A DNA stretch of 64,000 nucleotides from Eudorina sp. 2006-703-Eu-15 (Eukaryota; Chlorophyta; Chlorophyceae; Chlamydomonadales; Volvocaceae): positions 372,001 to 436,000 of the forward strand of contig BDSI01000096.1 in NCBI GenBank assembly GCA_003117195.1, in the 5' to 3' direction. The first letter of the stretch is position 1. Each line of letters opens with the position of its first letter. The translations under genes were made by a program, and so were the position numbers. The notes beneath the pieces are model-generated. The model saw only the letters and a program-made list of their open reading frames with translations. It did no database searches and had not been told where the DNA came from. Shown piece by piece: positions 1 through 13,235 of this stretch.

Positions 1-1672
1 TTGAGGGAGACGGGGCGGCTGGGAACTGGGGATGAGCCGCTACTGGGTTCGTGTGATGGACTGAGCGAGTTGCGAGCGCACCTGCAGCCATGTAGGTTTC
101 GCTTGCGGGCCAGCGGGGGCGGGGAGCGGGGGCCAACGGCCAAGGAGGGCCTGCACAGCGCTGGGGTTTGGATGGGGCCGGGGCACGGCAGCGTGCGGTG
201 CAATGGGGAGTGCTTCACGATCCGATAGGAGGCAGGGGCTGAATTGACCCAGATGGGCGCCACAAAGACAGGCGCCATGGGAGGCGATGCTTGGCAAGCA
301 GTCCACAGGGCAAGAGATAATTCTTTGTTGAATGAATGAACGTTACAGCGGACCCCGAAAAGGGATCAACGGTGTATACCAGGGCTTTGTTGTCAGCTGC
401 GGTCGAGGCTGAGGTCCAGGCTGGGCTTCTGGTTGACGTGGGGCCAATCGGGAGGTGGTTTCGGGGGTGCCGTAGCGAACGGAAAGTCGGCCGTTGCCCT
501 GAGGGCGGGGTGGCCAGGCGGACATTCGCCAGGTCAACCGGTACACCGCGGACAGGCAGTGCGGAGTCGGCAGGAAGGGCCGGTGGGATGGCAGGAATGC
601 TGTGAGCCTGGTCGGAGTCTTAACATGTGTGCGATGCGTGCGCATTCCTGGTGAACGGCTGGTGGCGGCGGGCTGACGCTGGTGTTGACCGGCGGTTACC
701 GGGATGCCGAAGCGTCGCGGTGCATGTCCTGTCATTTGACTGCGTGGTTCTGTTGGACAGTCTAGTTGCAGGCTGGGCACCGAGTCCAGACCCGGTTGTT
801 GCCTGCGCGTCTTGACTGCCCAGCAGGCGCGCTGTTGGGTACTTCGACTACTGCATGCTGACTGTTTACGCCTTTGTCAGCGCATATAATGATGATGGAT
901 CCCAAATGTATATCGAGACAGCCTTCCGGCATCTTCGTTTGAAATGCCAGTTTTGTGACCCACGCTGCGACGCGTTGGGAGTGCCTCGGACGGAAATTGA
1001 AATATGATATATATTAGTGCGGAAAGCAAAAACATATCCACACGACAACCAAGATCATGATCAAGGTGACAACGTGCAAACCGCAAAATGCAAAGCATGC
1101 ACAGCATGCGCTTCGTACACGCCGTACAACCGGAAATAGGTTCCAACTCCCTTTTGTGTAATGTGTGTCCATCCAGAACCACAGAAGGTTAGATTTATCC
1201 ATCATTACAGCATAGGCGTTGTTGCTAGAGACGCAGGTGGTCATCGTCTGGTACCGTAGGTTTTTGCCAACCTTTCGCTTGTTGACTGACTCGTAAACGC
1301 AGTTGCTTTATGGGTGGACCTGCTATTATCTATTCATATCAATTCATAAGTAACTCATCCTCTTGGAAAAACAACTGCAAGCGGAGTTGCAAGCAAGCTG
1401 TCGCTCCACACGCAGCATCGACGCAGGCCGACAGACGTAGACCAGAAGGTATAAATTTTATACAAGCGCCCCCCTTGAGTAAACAGCTCACGAGCGCAGA
1501 GTGGTTCACTGCGACGGGACGACAATAGTCAACACTCCGTTACCGCAGACGTGTATCTCTGTTTGACATACACGCGGTTGGAGGGCAAGGCAAAGTCATA
1601 GTGGAATGCACTACTGATTATTATTCTATGATGGAATGGTTGTGTTGATGTAACAGGGGCCAACGGTTGGGC
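1..1672. other. Left flank, no supported gene
   Basis: No reading frame here shows family similarity or a convincing exon. It holds one copy of the dispersed GTTACAGCGG element (about 329-356). TGTAA occurs on the plus strand near 1156 and on the minus strand near 1204, so the ends of genes outside the window may lie here. The part next to 1673 is presumably the promoter and 5' UTR of the B3-type gene. No clear TATA box was identified. Confidence 0.5.
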
Positions 1673-4600
1673 ATGTCTGGCAGCCCAATTCAGCTTGTCA
1701 AGAGGTATCTATGCGTCAAGAAGCTGACAGTCAACGATGGCTTCACAAGCAAGTCAGTCAAGTTGCCCAGGGCAGAGGCTCGCATCTTCATGGGGGAGCT
1801 TCGCAACCGTCAGGTCATACCCTTGGTGAGCCGGAGTGATTCTGTAACACTGCCAGGCTTAGTCCCGGGGGCTCCAAATCTGTGCAACTTTGTGCGCAGG
1901 TGTTACTCGATGAAGGTGGTGGCTGCTGGGAACTTGTGTGCACCTGTACGGGGGCGCAGTACGCGATATCACGAATCGGTGAGCGCCAGAAGCATGCCTC
2001 AAGGACAGTACCGTACGATGCACGTGCGATCAATCCCTGAACTGAACTGATGCTGACTCTCCTTCATGCGCCATCAAAGGTGCATTCTGCGAGGCCCATG
2101 GGGCGCGCCCTGGGTTCTACTTCATTTTCTACGCGGACCACGACCACGTGGTGGTAAGTCCGTGCCCGCTGGGTTTTTACTTAAGATTTTTTATTCCCAC
2201 GTCACGTGGACGCAATTTGCCGCTGCGAGCATGAAGCACAATAATGGCTATCCACGGGCAATCCTCTGCCTCACGCAATGGGCGACATGTTCCCGCCATC
2301 CTACTGCTTACGCTTTATCATGTGTCGAAATCGCACAAGCGAAACTTAGCACCTCATTCGCTGTGACCCGGCACGACAACCCATGTCTCATCATTCTCTG
2401 CGTGCAGCGGCTCGCGGTTCGGCAGCAACTGCCCGAAGACGTGCAGGCCGCCGTCGCAGCAGCGCGAGCCGCAGCCGTCGCCGTCCGCGCCACCCCACAG
2501 CGCACCGCCACGCAGCATCAGCCGCAGCCCGCGGGGCCTGCGGTGAGCAGCTCTGCCGCGGCGACGCCATGTCCGGCCGGCGAGCCCGTCCCGCCCGCCG
2601 TGCTGGACGACGCCATGCCAATCGACGAGATGCCGGCCCACGTGGCCACCTGCGATGCTGTCGCTCTCCGGCATGACGATGAACCCTTGTCGTCTGTGGC
2701 GTCGGTGCCGGTGCAGCAGCTCGTGGACGCCGAGCCGCCGTCTCGACCCATGCCTTTGCAGGACAGGTCCAACCTCCCGGCAGGGCCCGCTGACTCCGCC
2801 AACACCAAAAGTGCTGGGAAACCCAAGCCCAAGCCCGCGATTAGGAGGTCGAGTCAGCCATCAGCAGCGGGCGACACATCCACATCGAGCGTTGCGGTGG
2901 CGACGCAACCCTACAATAAGGAAAACGACGCGGCGGCGCTGCCGCATCCGGCTGAGAAGGTCCAGGCGGCCGCGTCGTCGGCGCCGTTGATATCTAGCGG
3001 AGGCCTCCAAGCGCCATGCGCGGTGACTCCGATCGGCCGCACCTCGCTTCAGCCGCAGCCGGTGCCTCGTCCCGCAGTACCGCCAACGCCTCCCTCGCCG
3101 CGACCGCCTGCTCTGTCCTCGACGCTGCAGCCGACGCCTGTCGCCAGCGCCATGGCGCAACGCGCGCTGGTGTCGCAGCAGGCCTTGCCACCAGCGACAC
3201 GGCTTCGGCTGCGCTTCGAGGCGCGCCTCTGCGCCATGGCTGGCAAGCTGCACCCGCTGAGCGTGCGCACTGGTCCCGAGTCGCCGCTGCCGAGCTCTTC
3301 GGGGCTATCCAGTGGCGCGCACGCCGCCGGCGCCAACTGGCCGATCACTCTATCGGGGTGCTACGCCCTGCCGCGCAGCAGTCCCCTGGGGAAGGATTTG
3401 TTCACCGTACCCTGCGCTGCGGCCGCCGCCACCGCCGCTCATAGCTATCCAGCCTACGGATATCTCCCCGGCGGCCTGCCCACCGACATGCAGCCACATC
3501 ATGGCTCCCCTGCGCCGTATTCGGCGGGGCTCGGGACCGCGGCGAGCTGCTCGATGTCCGGTGCTCAGCTTGAACACCATTTTAGTGCCCGTCAACCGCA
3601 ACGAACCGGGCCGTGTGGGCCCGCTATGGTAGCAGCACCAGCGCAAGACCAGCTGACGGTGTATGGGAATGGACCCCAGGAGCTGCAGTGTCATGAGTCA
3701 CTGGATTGGGACGGATGCGGCAGCAGCGGACCCGCACGCACCACGCCGGCCGGACATCGGCAGCCGCCGCCGCCTCAATCCGTCCACCAATACCACGTGC
3801 CACACCCGCCACTGCAGCCGCCGCCGAACCCGCAGCCGCTGCAGCAGCTTCACGCCGGCGGACCAGGCGGACCCGCGGCCGTCCCTCAGGTGAACTTGGG
3901 CTTTGTTCGGCGGCTGCTCCTCCTGCAGGGCAGCCAAGCAAGTGCCCAGCGGCTCGTCGCATCATGGGGCGGCATGGCTGGCGCTGACAGCCAATCACAG
4001 CAACCGCGACCCCTGCAGCAGGGCGACCAGCAGCAGCTGCTGCAACGACAGCTGCAGGTGGGCGAGGTCGCCCAGCGAAAGGACGCGGACCAGCGGCAAC
4101 CGGCTCACGCAGCGGCAGAACCCACCTGGGAAGAGCTACTGCTCTCCGTTGCGGCGTCCAACTACTCGCTGCGGCGGCTGCTCGGTGTCTTCCGCACATG
4201 GTCCCCCCAACTGCACGCTGCGGGCGCGCCGCCCGCGCAGCCGCCCGAGGATGCGCAACGCGTTAAGCCACCGAGCTCCGGCTCCATCCCCGCCGGGGAC
4301 GTTGCAGGCGCCGCACCGATGGCTTCGCGGACGACACCGCACGGCGGCTGCTCCGCGCAGGAGCGCGCCCTGGCCTTGGGCGTGGGTTCGTCGTCACGGA
4401 TGGCCCTAGCAAATCAGGCCCATCAGACTCTCGACGACGCCGCGACTACGGACACGGAGATGGCAGACTGCGGGCAGGCGGCTGACGCGTCTGTGCCGCG
4501 GCGGCACTCGCAGGTATTGCCAGAGGCTGAGGAAGCGGTATGTGGCGGCGGAGCGCGCGCCAAGTCCAGTTTGTCCATTGCGCGCGAGGCGCCTGGACTC

Positions 4601-5182
4601 CCAGCCGACGCGCCCAGGTGCAAGCGCCCGCGGCCCGAGTCCTGGCAGATGGTGGCGCGGAAGACGCTGACCTCACACGACCTGCTCATGGACCGGGTGG
4701 CGCTGTCCCTGGCACCGGCCACCCGCGCCCTGATGGGGAAGCTGCTGCTGGCCCCAAGGGGGCGGGACAGCCCGACGACCGGTGGTGACGGCAGTGGAGA
4801 CGGCGCGCAGGAGCTGCCCCAGCCGCAAGATCAGCAGGCCGCGGCGGAGTTGGAAACCGGCGAGACGAACCAGCTGCCGGAAAGGTTGGTGGTGGAGGTC
4901 GTGGTGGAGAGCGGCGCGCAATACAGCGGTGTGATGGTTGCGTGCACCAACGCAGCCGGCGGCGTTGGGGCTGGGGCCGGCGCTGGAGCTGGGAGTGGTG
5001 CGGTAGCGGGGGCGCAGGGGTCCGGCGACTGGGAGCTGCAGGGCCTCCGTTCCTACCTCATCCGGCGGCAGGCGGGCGTCGGGGACGTGCTGACGCTGCG
5101 CATCGATAGCATCGACGCGCAGCAGCGGGCCGGCTGCCTGCGGCTCGTTGCGCAGCTGCAACAACAACAGGCTGCTGCATGA
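1673..5182 (+). CDS. Protein with B3-like DNA-binding domains at both ends
   Basis: Probably a nuclear DNA-binding regulator. Exons: 1673-1825, 1900-1978, 2080-2153, 2408-5182. Phases agree at every junction and give 1026 aa. The ATG at 1673 is the first one in frame with the domain. Residues ~12-100 show the B3 layout: KKLTVND, then SVKLP, VIPLVLLDEGGGCWEL, and GARPGFYFIFY in the position of the usual GW..F....L..GD..F. Residues ~853-1016 repeat it: RKTLTSHD, RVALSLAPATRALMGKL, LVVEVVVESG, WELQGLRSYLIRRQAGVGD, LTLRI. The second copy is interrupted by Gly/Ala-rich inserts. The ~750 residues between are Pro/Gln/Ala/Ser-rich and probably disordered. Exons 1-3 exactly cover the N-terminal domain. 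B3 folds bind DNA in plant ARF, RAV and LEC2 factors; the target here is unknown. The B3 assignment is mine from pattern and is less certain than the gene model. Confidence 0.8.
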
Positions 5183-8100
5183 GTCATTGGCGGGCCGGCT
5201 AAGGCTGCGCTGAGGTGCTGCCGTGTACACGCTAGGGGAGGCAGCGCGCGGCGGCGCTATCCTTCACGGACGAGACCTGCATCACACCTTGAGAGGAGGA
5301 TATATGAGAGGACGCGGAGAGCGCCTCGTGACGTCGGCGCTGGCCCAAGCGCTTGCGTCTTGCCGGTCGAACTGTGACCGTAACCGGTAATCGGACTATA
5401 CCATGAGGAGCTGAGGACACACAGGCGCACGAGCGGCCCTCTCATTTTTTGGCCCGTTTTCCTTGCCTTACCATGTCACGGAGGCACTGCACCACTGCGC
5501 TCCGCTTCGGACCGACGGCACGTCGGGATCACGCCCGGCGGCGAGCTGTCACCCCGGGGGCCGTTGCATGGACCAGATTATATCGGACCCCAGCGCGGGT
5601 TACTGGCGACAGCCAGAAGTCTCCTCGCCGGGGCCTGCGGTCTTGAGCCGATCACATGTCCCCACACGGCTGCGCACTGCTGGGCGCACACCGCACTGGG
5701 GACCGCGCGCTGCTGCGCATGGCTGTGCTGTTGAAGGTTACCCGTGGTGGTTTCACGACCACGTGCATGCATCCCAGACGACCCGTGAGGATCCCACGAG
5801 CCATGTGGCGATGTGGGTCATCTGGCCATGTGTGTGATCCCTCCAAGCTTGGGCGCGTGGGACCTGTGCGTGGAGGCACACGCACGTGTTGGTGCGCGTC
5901 GGCTGCAGAGCCTGACGGGCCGTAGGGGCACATGCGGGATGGCTCACGTCGCGCAGATATTCCAAGGCGCGCGAGCTTCCGCATCGCCGTGTAGAGACGT
6001 GTGGTCGCGGTGGTACGGTAGACGTGTCCAACGCGACCGGTGTGTGTACGTGTGTGTGGAGTGTATGTGTCTGTGGATGTGGATGTGTGCGTTGTGTCCC
6101 CCGGCAGGGGCGAAACTGTCGTCTGCAGCTTTCGCGCCCAGCACTCGCAGAACCGTGACCGCAACCACCAAGGAAAGGCGGCTAAGAAGCACTAGGAATA
6201 CATTCAGGAGCCTGCAACACGATTCCCTTTACTGAGCGGAGGCGCGCACTGCGGGCTGCGTGTTGGGCGCAGCACGCATTGCAGGACGGTGCGCTCGAAC
6301 TCCGGTGCGGTATCGTGAAGCGTGACGACGCTACGTGACCAGTACGCTCGGACCTGGCGCCCGGGCTGCCCGTGCAGCGGGCCCGGAATCGTGTAGAGCG
6401 CCCCGCGGGCGATGGATGCATCTCGGCATGTCTCGGTCAGGGCGCTCGCAAGCCCCGACCTGGGTTGGCAGCACCCGGAAGGCCTCTCAAGGAAGGGTTG
6501 CGGACCCCAAGATGTACTGTGAGCACGCCTGGGGGGATGTGCAGTGCAAGGGAGGTCAAGTGCGCGGGAGGGGGCCTGTCGGACACTCGACATTCTGGTT
6601 GGGAAGTTCAGAACAGTGCTGAAGCTGACGGCCGGCTAGGGAGGAGCGATGGTAGCCACCGCCACTGACTCCAAAGGTTTGACCCACTGATGTGAGCCAT
6701 GCACCCACGTTCTCGGTGGGAGGACGTGAGGCCTGATCGCTTCACGCACCGCTAGCCACAGGCGCGTGAGCGAGGTGCCACCCCCCGTGCGCATGATGGA
6801 TCGAGGAGAGCATGGCTGACCGGCAGGCGTTCCACTTGGCCCTATCTACATGGCTCTTCCCGTCTTCGTCTGGCATTGTGGCGTGTGGCGCGGATGTCCC
6901 CACGGGTGCCGTCACGCACGGGCGGGTTGGGACCAGGACACTTGGTCCTGACCAAGGCTGCCGGGGCGTTGGCCAGGTCTGGCAGACGGTCTGCCCAGCC
7001 TGCTGTAGGAACGGAACGGCTTTCTGCCAAGGAGGCGGGACTGCTGCTTCACTCCGCGAAGAGAGGCAGGCGCATCACGGACTGAGCCTTGCAGCCGCAC
7101 CAATCGGCAGCGCTCATTTACGATTTTTCCACGGTTTGAGTATTTCTTAGGCAATGCCCGAAATGGACCGGGCGCTGTGAGGCCGCACCAGTGGGTGGCA
7201 GCTGTGGAGCCGCCGAGGCGGCGGCACGGTGCTGCCTCACCCGTGTAACGGTCACTGTGATGCCGTCAACTGTTCCCATCGCAGCCGGCTTACACATTAT
7301 TGTTATGGCCTCCCTTGCCTCCATGGACTGTGACAAGGCCGCCCCTGGCGCGGCATACGCCCCATGCGCACATGCATGTCTGGCAAAGCATGTCCCTGAC
7401 ATGGCCGAGCTCACTCTTTCCGCAGCTAACATCGTCCGCGCTGCCGGCAAACCAAATGAACACCGCCGCGCGCCCGTCTGTACGCTGGATAACAACTCCA
7501 AGACCGGCGGCGAGCTGCAGCGGCGGAGGCACGGCGACGCGGCGAGCGAGAGCCCCTGGGTCGAAGGTGGCCATGCGCGGTCAATAAAGAAACGAAAGAA
7601 ACAAACCACGAAATGTGACTCGAAACCAAACCGTGTCAGACGCTCAAGAACAACCAACCAGCCCAGCACGAGAGGACCCCACACGGCCTCCGCCCCAATC
7701 GCACCCTGCACGGTCTCCGCACCTCGAAAGGGTTGCGGGCCCATCCGCGCATTGCGGCCATCCTCCACGTGCTCTCATGCATCACGAGAGCTCAGGGGCG
7801 GAAGGCGGGTCGTTGGAGCCGCTGCTTCCCTGCCCGCCAAAACCCAACGACACGCGTCAACAACAGCAAAACACGCGCGACCCGGGGGCCCGTATGACCC
7901 TCCGGATATAGGAAGGCAAGGGGGACCACCCATTCGCAATCAACCACAGGAGACTGACCAGCGCCGCGGTGAAGAGAGGGACAGTGCTGCGGCGGCAGAA
8001 GCGCCGCCGCCACCTGTAGCCGCTCGCGGATGAGGGAGGGGCCCACAACACCCCGTCCCAGCCAACCACCCGCTCGGCGCTACAGTAGCTCGGCGAAACG

Positions 8101-10494
8101 AAGCGACCGCAGCGTACCCTCATGCCGTACAGCTGGACCGCACTTACCACACTGCAACGCTTACCACTCTACTACTAGTTAAGATTTTCCGCCGCAATAA
8201 TACGCATGCGGCGGAGATATTACGTGGACGGGCGCTCAGCCGCGACCACACAATGCGATCCGTACCCTGGAGTCCAGGCTCACACACCCGCCTGCCACCC
8301 CGGGGGGCTCTGGCTCACCGGCGGCGATGACACGAGTCACCGTGCCCGGGCTAGGTCGCCTCCCAGCTTCGACCCACGGCGCCAGTGGGAGTCTCCGACA
8401 CGGCTCGAGTCCGTACATCCGTTCAAGTGTACGGTTTTACCCTCACCCGATAGTCGTACTACCGCCATCGCCGCTCGGCGGATGCGGGCAGGTGCCATGG
8501 CAGCCCAAACCCATGTCGTACTACACATGTACGACGACCCAGGGAGCGGAGTCCATCTCCCGCGGCCCCAGGTCGGGGGCGGGGGGGAGGGGAATGGGTA
8601 GCCGGGCACGCCGAAGGAGGGTTGAAGAAACCGGCCAACCCTGACACCAGGCGAAAGGCAGGTCAACAAAATAAACGAAACAACCAGCACGGATCCACAC
8701 TGACCTTGACGAAATCCACTGCAAACCAGACACGACACGCGACATCATCGGGGAATCAGCGGGGCGCTCTCTCACTTCCACTCCAACGGACCACCAAAAC
8801 GACGCCCTTGAGGATATTAAAATCCGCTGTGGTAACCTTGGGCCTCTCGATATAACGGAAAACGGATAACTGACAACGGCAGGTACTAAGCACTTCTCTC
8901 GCTAAGGCACCCGTGGATGATTCGGGAGTCACGATCTCGCCACGACCTCCCCACTCTCTTCTAACCTTACGGGGACTCCGCAAACGTCCAGTGCCTAATG
9001 CACCTCAACACTCTCAGGCAATCTTGACGTGCCGTACGCAGTGAGTGCCGTACGGCAGCGCTGGGATTGATTGCAATGCGGTTGCCGGAAAACAACTTCA
9101 CACACGCGAGGCACCCCGACGTCTCCCACGAGCCGCGCCGGGCCGCGCCCAGCCACCAGCGGGGGCCGGGCGGCGCCGGGACCCCCCCGGCGGTCAAGCC
9201 GTGGCGCCGACCGACCCATGGTTCCCGCAGTGGCATGCGAAACCCCGACGGTATGCGTTCTCGCGTGTAGTGCCCCTCCGCACTCCAAGCTCAGGAGTAC
9301 ACAAAATAACCCCCCGGCCCGCCCGCCCGCCAAGAAAGACATGGGGGTGGTGCAGCACGGACTCTGGGTTGGCCTGGCAAGCTGGCATCTGTTGGTGGAG
9401 GAACACCTCGGCTTGACGCGCACACCGCCGCGGCGAACCCTCTGACTCGCTCTCCCCTCCGATTGAAATCGTCCGCACCGCGCCGCCGCCGCCGCCGCCG
9501 CAGGGGCCGGAAACCCCGCGCCCGCTCCCTCGCTCCCCACCGACCACATCTTGGACGGCCAATGCATCATTCCAGCAGTGCCCGGCCGGTCCCCGGCTCA
9601 AGACCCGCGCCGCTCACACACACCCCGCCCTCCCTCGTGTATGATTTTGCCGTACCTCTTCCCCGAGACTCAGGTACCGTATGCTACTGCTCACGCCTGT
9701 TCTGTCCGAGTGCCAGCGCCTCATCAGAAAGAAGGTCCCGTCCCGCAGGCTGGATAGAATCCGCACCCACCTGCCCGTCACCTCCCCGCCGAACCGCAAC
9801 CCGGAACTCCCACCCAGCCGACCGAAGGGTTCTTCCCAACTCCCAACGGTCTGAAACTAAACAAACGAGTCCTGACCCGCCCGACACCGCCGCGCAGCAC
9901 CCACAGATGCATTGATGACGTCATGGCTCGATACCCTCCCTGTAGAAGTGTAGATATGCAAAGCCCGACAGGGTGCCGCTTCTTCCGACCACTCCCCCCC
10001 CCGGCGCACGGACACACGGGGCGGCACTGACGTTGTGTATGCGTGCCGTACCATACCGTGCCGTACCGGGCATGGTGCGTGCGTCCGCTCCTCGACTGTT
10101 CTTCCACTCGCGCCCCCCTCTCCCGCCTCAGTCCTCCCGCACCGAGGAGCACTCCTTCCCCTCTTCTCCTCCGATCCGCCATGCAGCACACACTCCCCGA
10201 AAAGTCAAAACTGCAGCAGTACGAGGGATCCAAACTGCAGACCCGACCAACAACGTAACGAAATGGAACCTGGGGCGCGCTCACATCGCCTCCGTACCAA
10301 GCTCACCACCACCCACACCACCACGCATATCCACGCCCACACCAGCCACACCTGCAAGCGACTCCGCCGGTGGGCTCCCGGACCTCGGCGTGGCTGCACA
10401 TGTACTGTAGCCGATACTGTCCCCTCCACTGTCCCCCCCACTGCTCGCACACTGCCACACCGACACACAGGGCACCCAGCTCAGTTACCTTTAC

Positions 10495-10526
<32 letters not shown>

Positions 10527-11725
10527 CACACATTAGGCGGTTATGGGTGGGCTTCTCATTATTCACACATAGGCACCTGCCTGCCTGAGTAACCCACACA
10601 TAGGCACCTCAGGTCACCGGTTGTCCGTACAGGCCCTCCAGCCTCAGCCGCGCCCTGGTACATGTGTGCCGGCGCCCGTGGCAGGTCCGAGCCGAGTCGA
10701 CCCCGTGTCCATCCCTGCATCGGTCGCTGCGGCCCGCAGGACAATGCAAGACGCCATAGGCCATACCATCAGGGGTCTGGGGCCGTCCACCCTGGAGCTC
10801 CGAAGGCGGCGCTCGGCCCTAGGCCCCTAGGGCTCCCTCCGCACGCGCTTCCTCACTCTCGCCCTGCACCCTGCGCCCTGCCCCGCCTCTCTCCTCCCTC
10901 AGCACCGGCCGGCAGCACTCACAACCCAGCCCAGCATGCAGACCGACCCGCAGGACGCAGGACGCATACACCCGGGTCGGGCGGGTCTCGTATCTGAGAA
11001 CACACACCCGCAGGACAGCCGCAGGTGGTCGGCCGGGTGACCGACCGACACCGCCCTGCGATAAAATATCCGATGATCGGTAACGGAACGGTTGCGCAGC
11101 GGCAGGAAGGCTCTGCCTCGGGCGCTGACACTGGACTCCGTGGATGCCCTGCCCGTGCGGTGTCACCCAACAAGCAGCCCGCCCCTCTCCTGGCTCGAGA
11201 GGGAAACCTACAACCCACCCTCCTCCCCCCGCCACCTTGCGCCCGCGCCGTCTGCCCATCAGATGACCCCCCCCACCACCACAAGCAGCAGCAGTGCGTG
11301 AGTGAGTGAGGCCCAACGCCCTCTGCCAACCCGCAGCAACCCGCGACCCGCGGCCCCGCCCTGTGCCTGCGCCGGGGCCCCTTACTGGTGACGCGAATGC
11401 GCGCCCGAGCCCACGCCAACTCCCACTCCCGCGCCCTCTGGTCAGCCGTCGGCGCAGGGCTGCATTTCTACCAACTCTGTGGCGTGGCTCTGTGGCGTGG
11501 CTCTGTGTGCGTGCCTCCGATGCCCCGGCATCCCGGCCAGGACCACTCTCTCTCTCTCACGGCGCCTGCAGGAGCCCCGCAAGCCGGGCCCCGCCGCGCC
11601 CGGCAGTCGCGACTACTACTACCAACGTGCGCACATCACAGCAGCAGCAACAGCGGCGGCAGCCGCACCGGCGTCAAGTGCTACAGCCCATGCTACCGTG
11701 CTACCGGCTGTAGCCATGGATGGTG
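5183..11725. other. Convergent intergenic region, no supported gene
   Basis: About 6.5 kb between the 3' ends of the B3-type gene (+) and the GARP gene (-). The open frames are composition-driven: no domain, no consistent splice phasing, and the longest (7191-8033) has no recognisable content. It must contain both 3' UTRs. The first plus-strand TGTAA I find after the B3 stop is near 7244, and a minus-strand TGTAA lies near 7289. It also holds a (CA)n tract at ~10497-10532, a copy of the GGGCGGTTATGGG element at 10535-10560 and many GTACGG/CCGTAC motifs. Confidence 0.5.
10497..10532. repeat. (CA)n microsatellite
   Basis: A nearly pure CA dinucleotide run with a few CG interruptions, directly followed by a copy of the dispersed GGGCGGTTATGGG element. 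The same pairing of CA tract and element recurs at 43519, 49535, 52443 and 59233. Confidence 0.85.
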
Positions 11726-12482
11726 CTACAGCCGCTCCTGGGGGACCTGTTGGAAGAGCTGCACCAGGTGAGGCAGCTGGTACTCCAGGGAGCCGCTGCT
11801 AAAGGACTCGTGTGGGTGGCAGCAGCTGGTGCCGAGTCCGCAGTCGCTGCCGCTGGCGGAGTTCCCGCCAGGCAGCACGGGGATCGCGGCGGCGGCGGCG
11901 GCGCCCCCGCCGCCGGCATCGGCGTCTTGCGGGCCCGCCCGGCTGGTACCCTTACCCCCGCCGAACAGACCCTGGGATTGCCGGGGCAGGTCGGTCCCGG
12001 CCGCGCTGCCGTCGACGAGGCCGCGCTCGCTGCCCCCGCGCCCCAGGGCTTGGGCCAGCAAGGGGTGCTCTGCCGCGGCGTCTTGAGCGTGAGGAGGGAG
12101 CTGGTGCTGGTGCTGCTCTTGAAGCTGGCAAAAGTCGGGTTTGAACCCAGAACCCGCGGCGTCGGGTCCCGTGGGCAGCGTCATTTGGTACGGCAGCAGC
12201 AAGGAGGACGGCGCGGTGGATGGACCCCAGGCTGTCGTGCTCTGGAATCCGTACGAGTACGGCATGATGCCGCCGCCGCCGCCTGCGCCGCCGCCTCCAG
12301 CGCCGCCGCCGAGCCCCGGGGAGCCCAACATGAAATGCGACTGCGGCGCCACAGCACCTAGTCCGCCTATACCCCAGCCCGGGCTATCCCTCACCATTTG
12401 CTGTTGCTGCTGCTGTTGTTGCTGCTGTTGCTGCTGCTGTTGTTGTTGCTGTTGTTGTTGCTGCAGTAGCTGCAGATGCTGT

Positions 12483-12524
<42 letters not shown>

Positions 12525-13196
12525 TGCAGGGTGGAGATGGGAGTCCCCAGGCCGGACAGCAGCGGGGTACTCACGCCTGTCAACCCCTGCACTGCACCTG
12601 CACCGGAGGCGAAGGGCGCAAGCACTGCACCGGCCAGGGACCCCCCCGGGGGCCCTAGGCCGCCTGCGGCCTGTGCTTGCTGCTGCAGGTGTTGCAGGTA
12701 GCTCGCATGCTGCAGCTGCTGTTGCTGTTGCTGCTGTAGCTGCAGCTGCTGCTGTTGCTGCTGCTGCTGCTGCGCCGCATACAGCTGCTGCAAAGCAGAC
12801 GCCTGGTCGTTACCCGCTGCCGCGCCATACTGTACGACACCTCCTCCGGTCCCTGCCTCACCTGCGCTGCCGCAACACGCCCCGAGCCCACCAGCCACCA
12901 GACCGAAAGACCCCAGCCCTGCGCCGTTGAGGCCTAGACCGCCGGGGGCAGCGTATTGCGGTACGGCTGAAGCGCCCAGACCGTCCAGACCGCATCCGTA
13001 CAATCCGTACGGCATGCCGAGTCCACCGACCTGCCCAGGCTGTTGGCAGGCGAGCCCCCCGGCCCTCTCGTCCGCGCCGCCGGCGAGGCTGAGCCGTGGC
13101 TGGAGCTGCTGCTGTTGCTGTTGCTGCATCATCCCAGACGCGCGGTCGTGCGGCGGATGCTCGGGCTGCTGCTGCTGTTGGGGTTGCTGCCGTTGG

Positions 13197-13235
<39 letters not shown>

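Noticed and set aside
2066..2407. Frame extension upstream of the large B3-gene exon
   Set aside because: It lacks domain content and runs through an intron with clean GTAAGT and GCAG borders. The spliced upstream exons supply the B3 domain instead.
7191..8033. 280-codon plus-strand frame
   Set aside because: No recognisable domain, uneven composition, no matched neighbours; best explained by chance in GC-rich DNA.
12133..12150. tRNA B-box-like GGTTTGAACCC
   Set aside because: No cloverleaf or A box around it, and it lies in coding sequence of the GARP protein.
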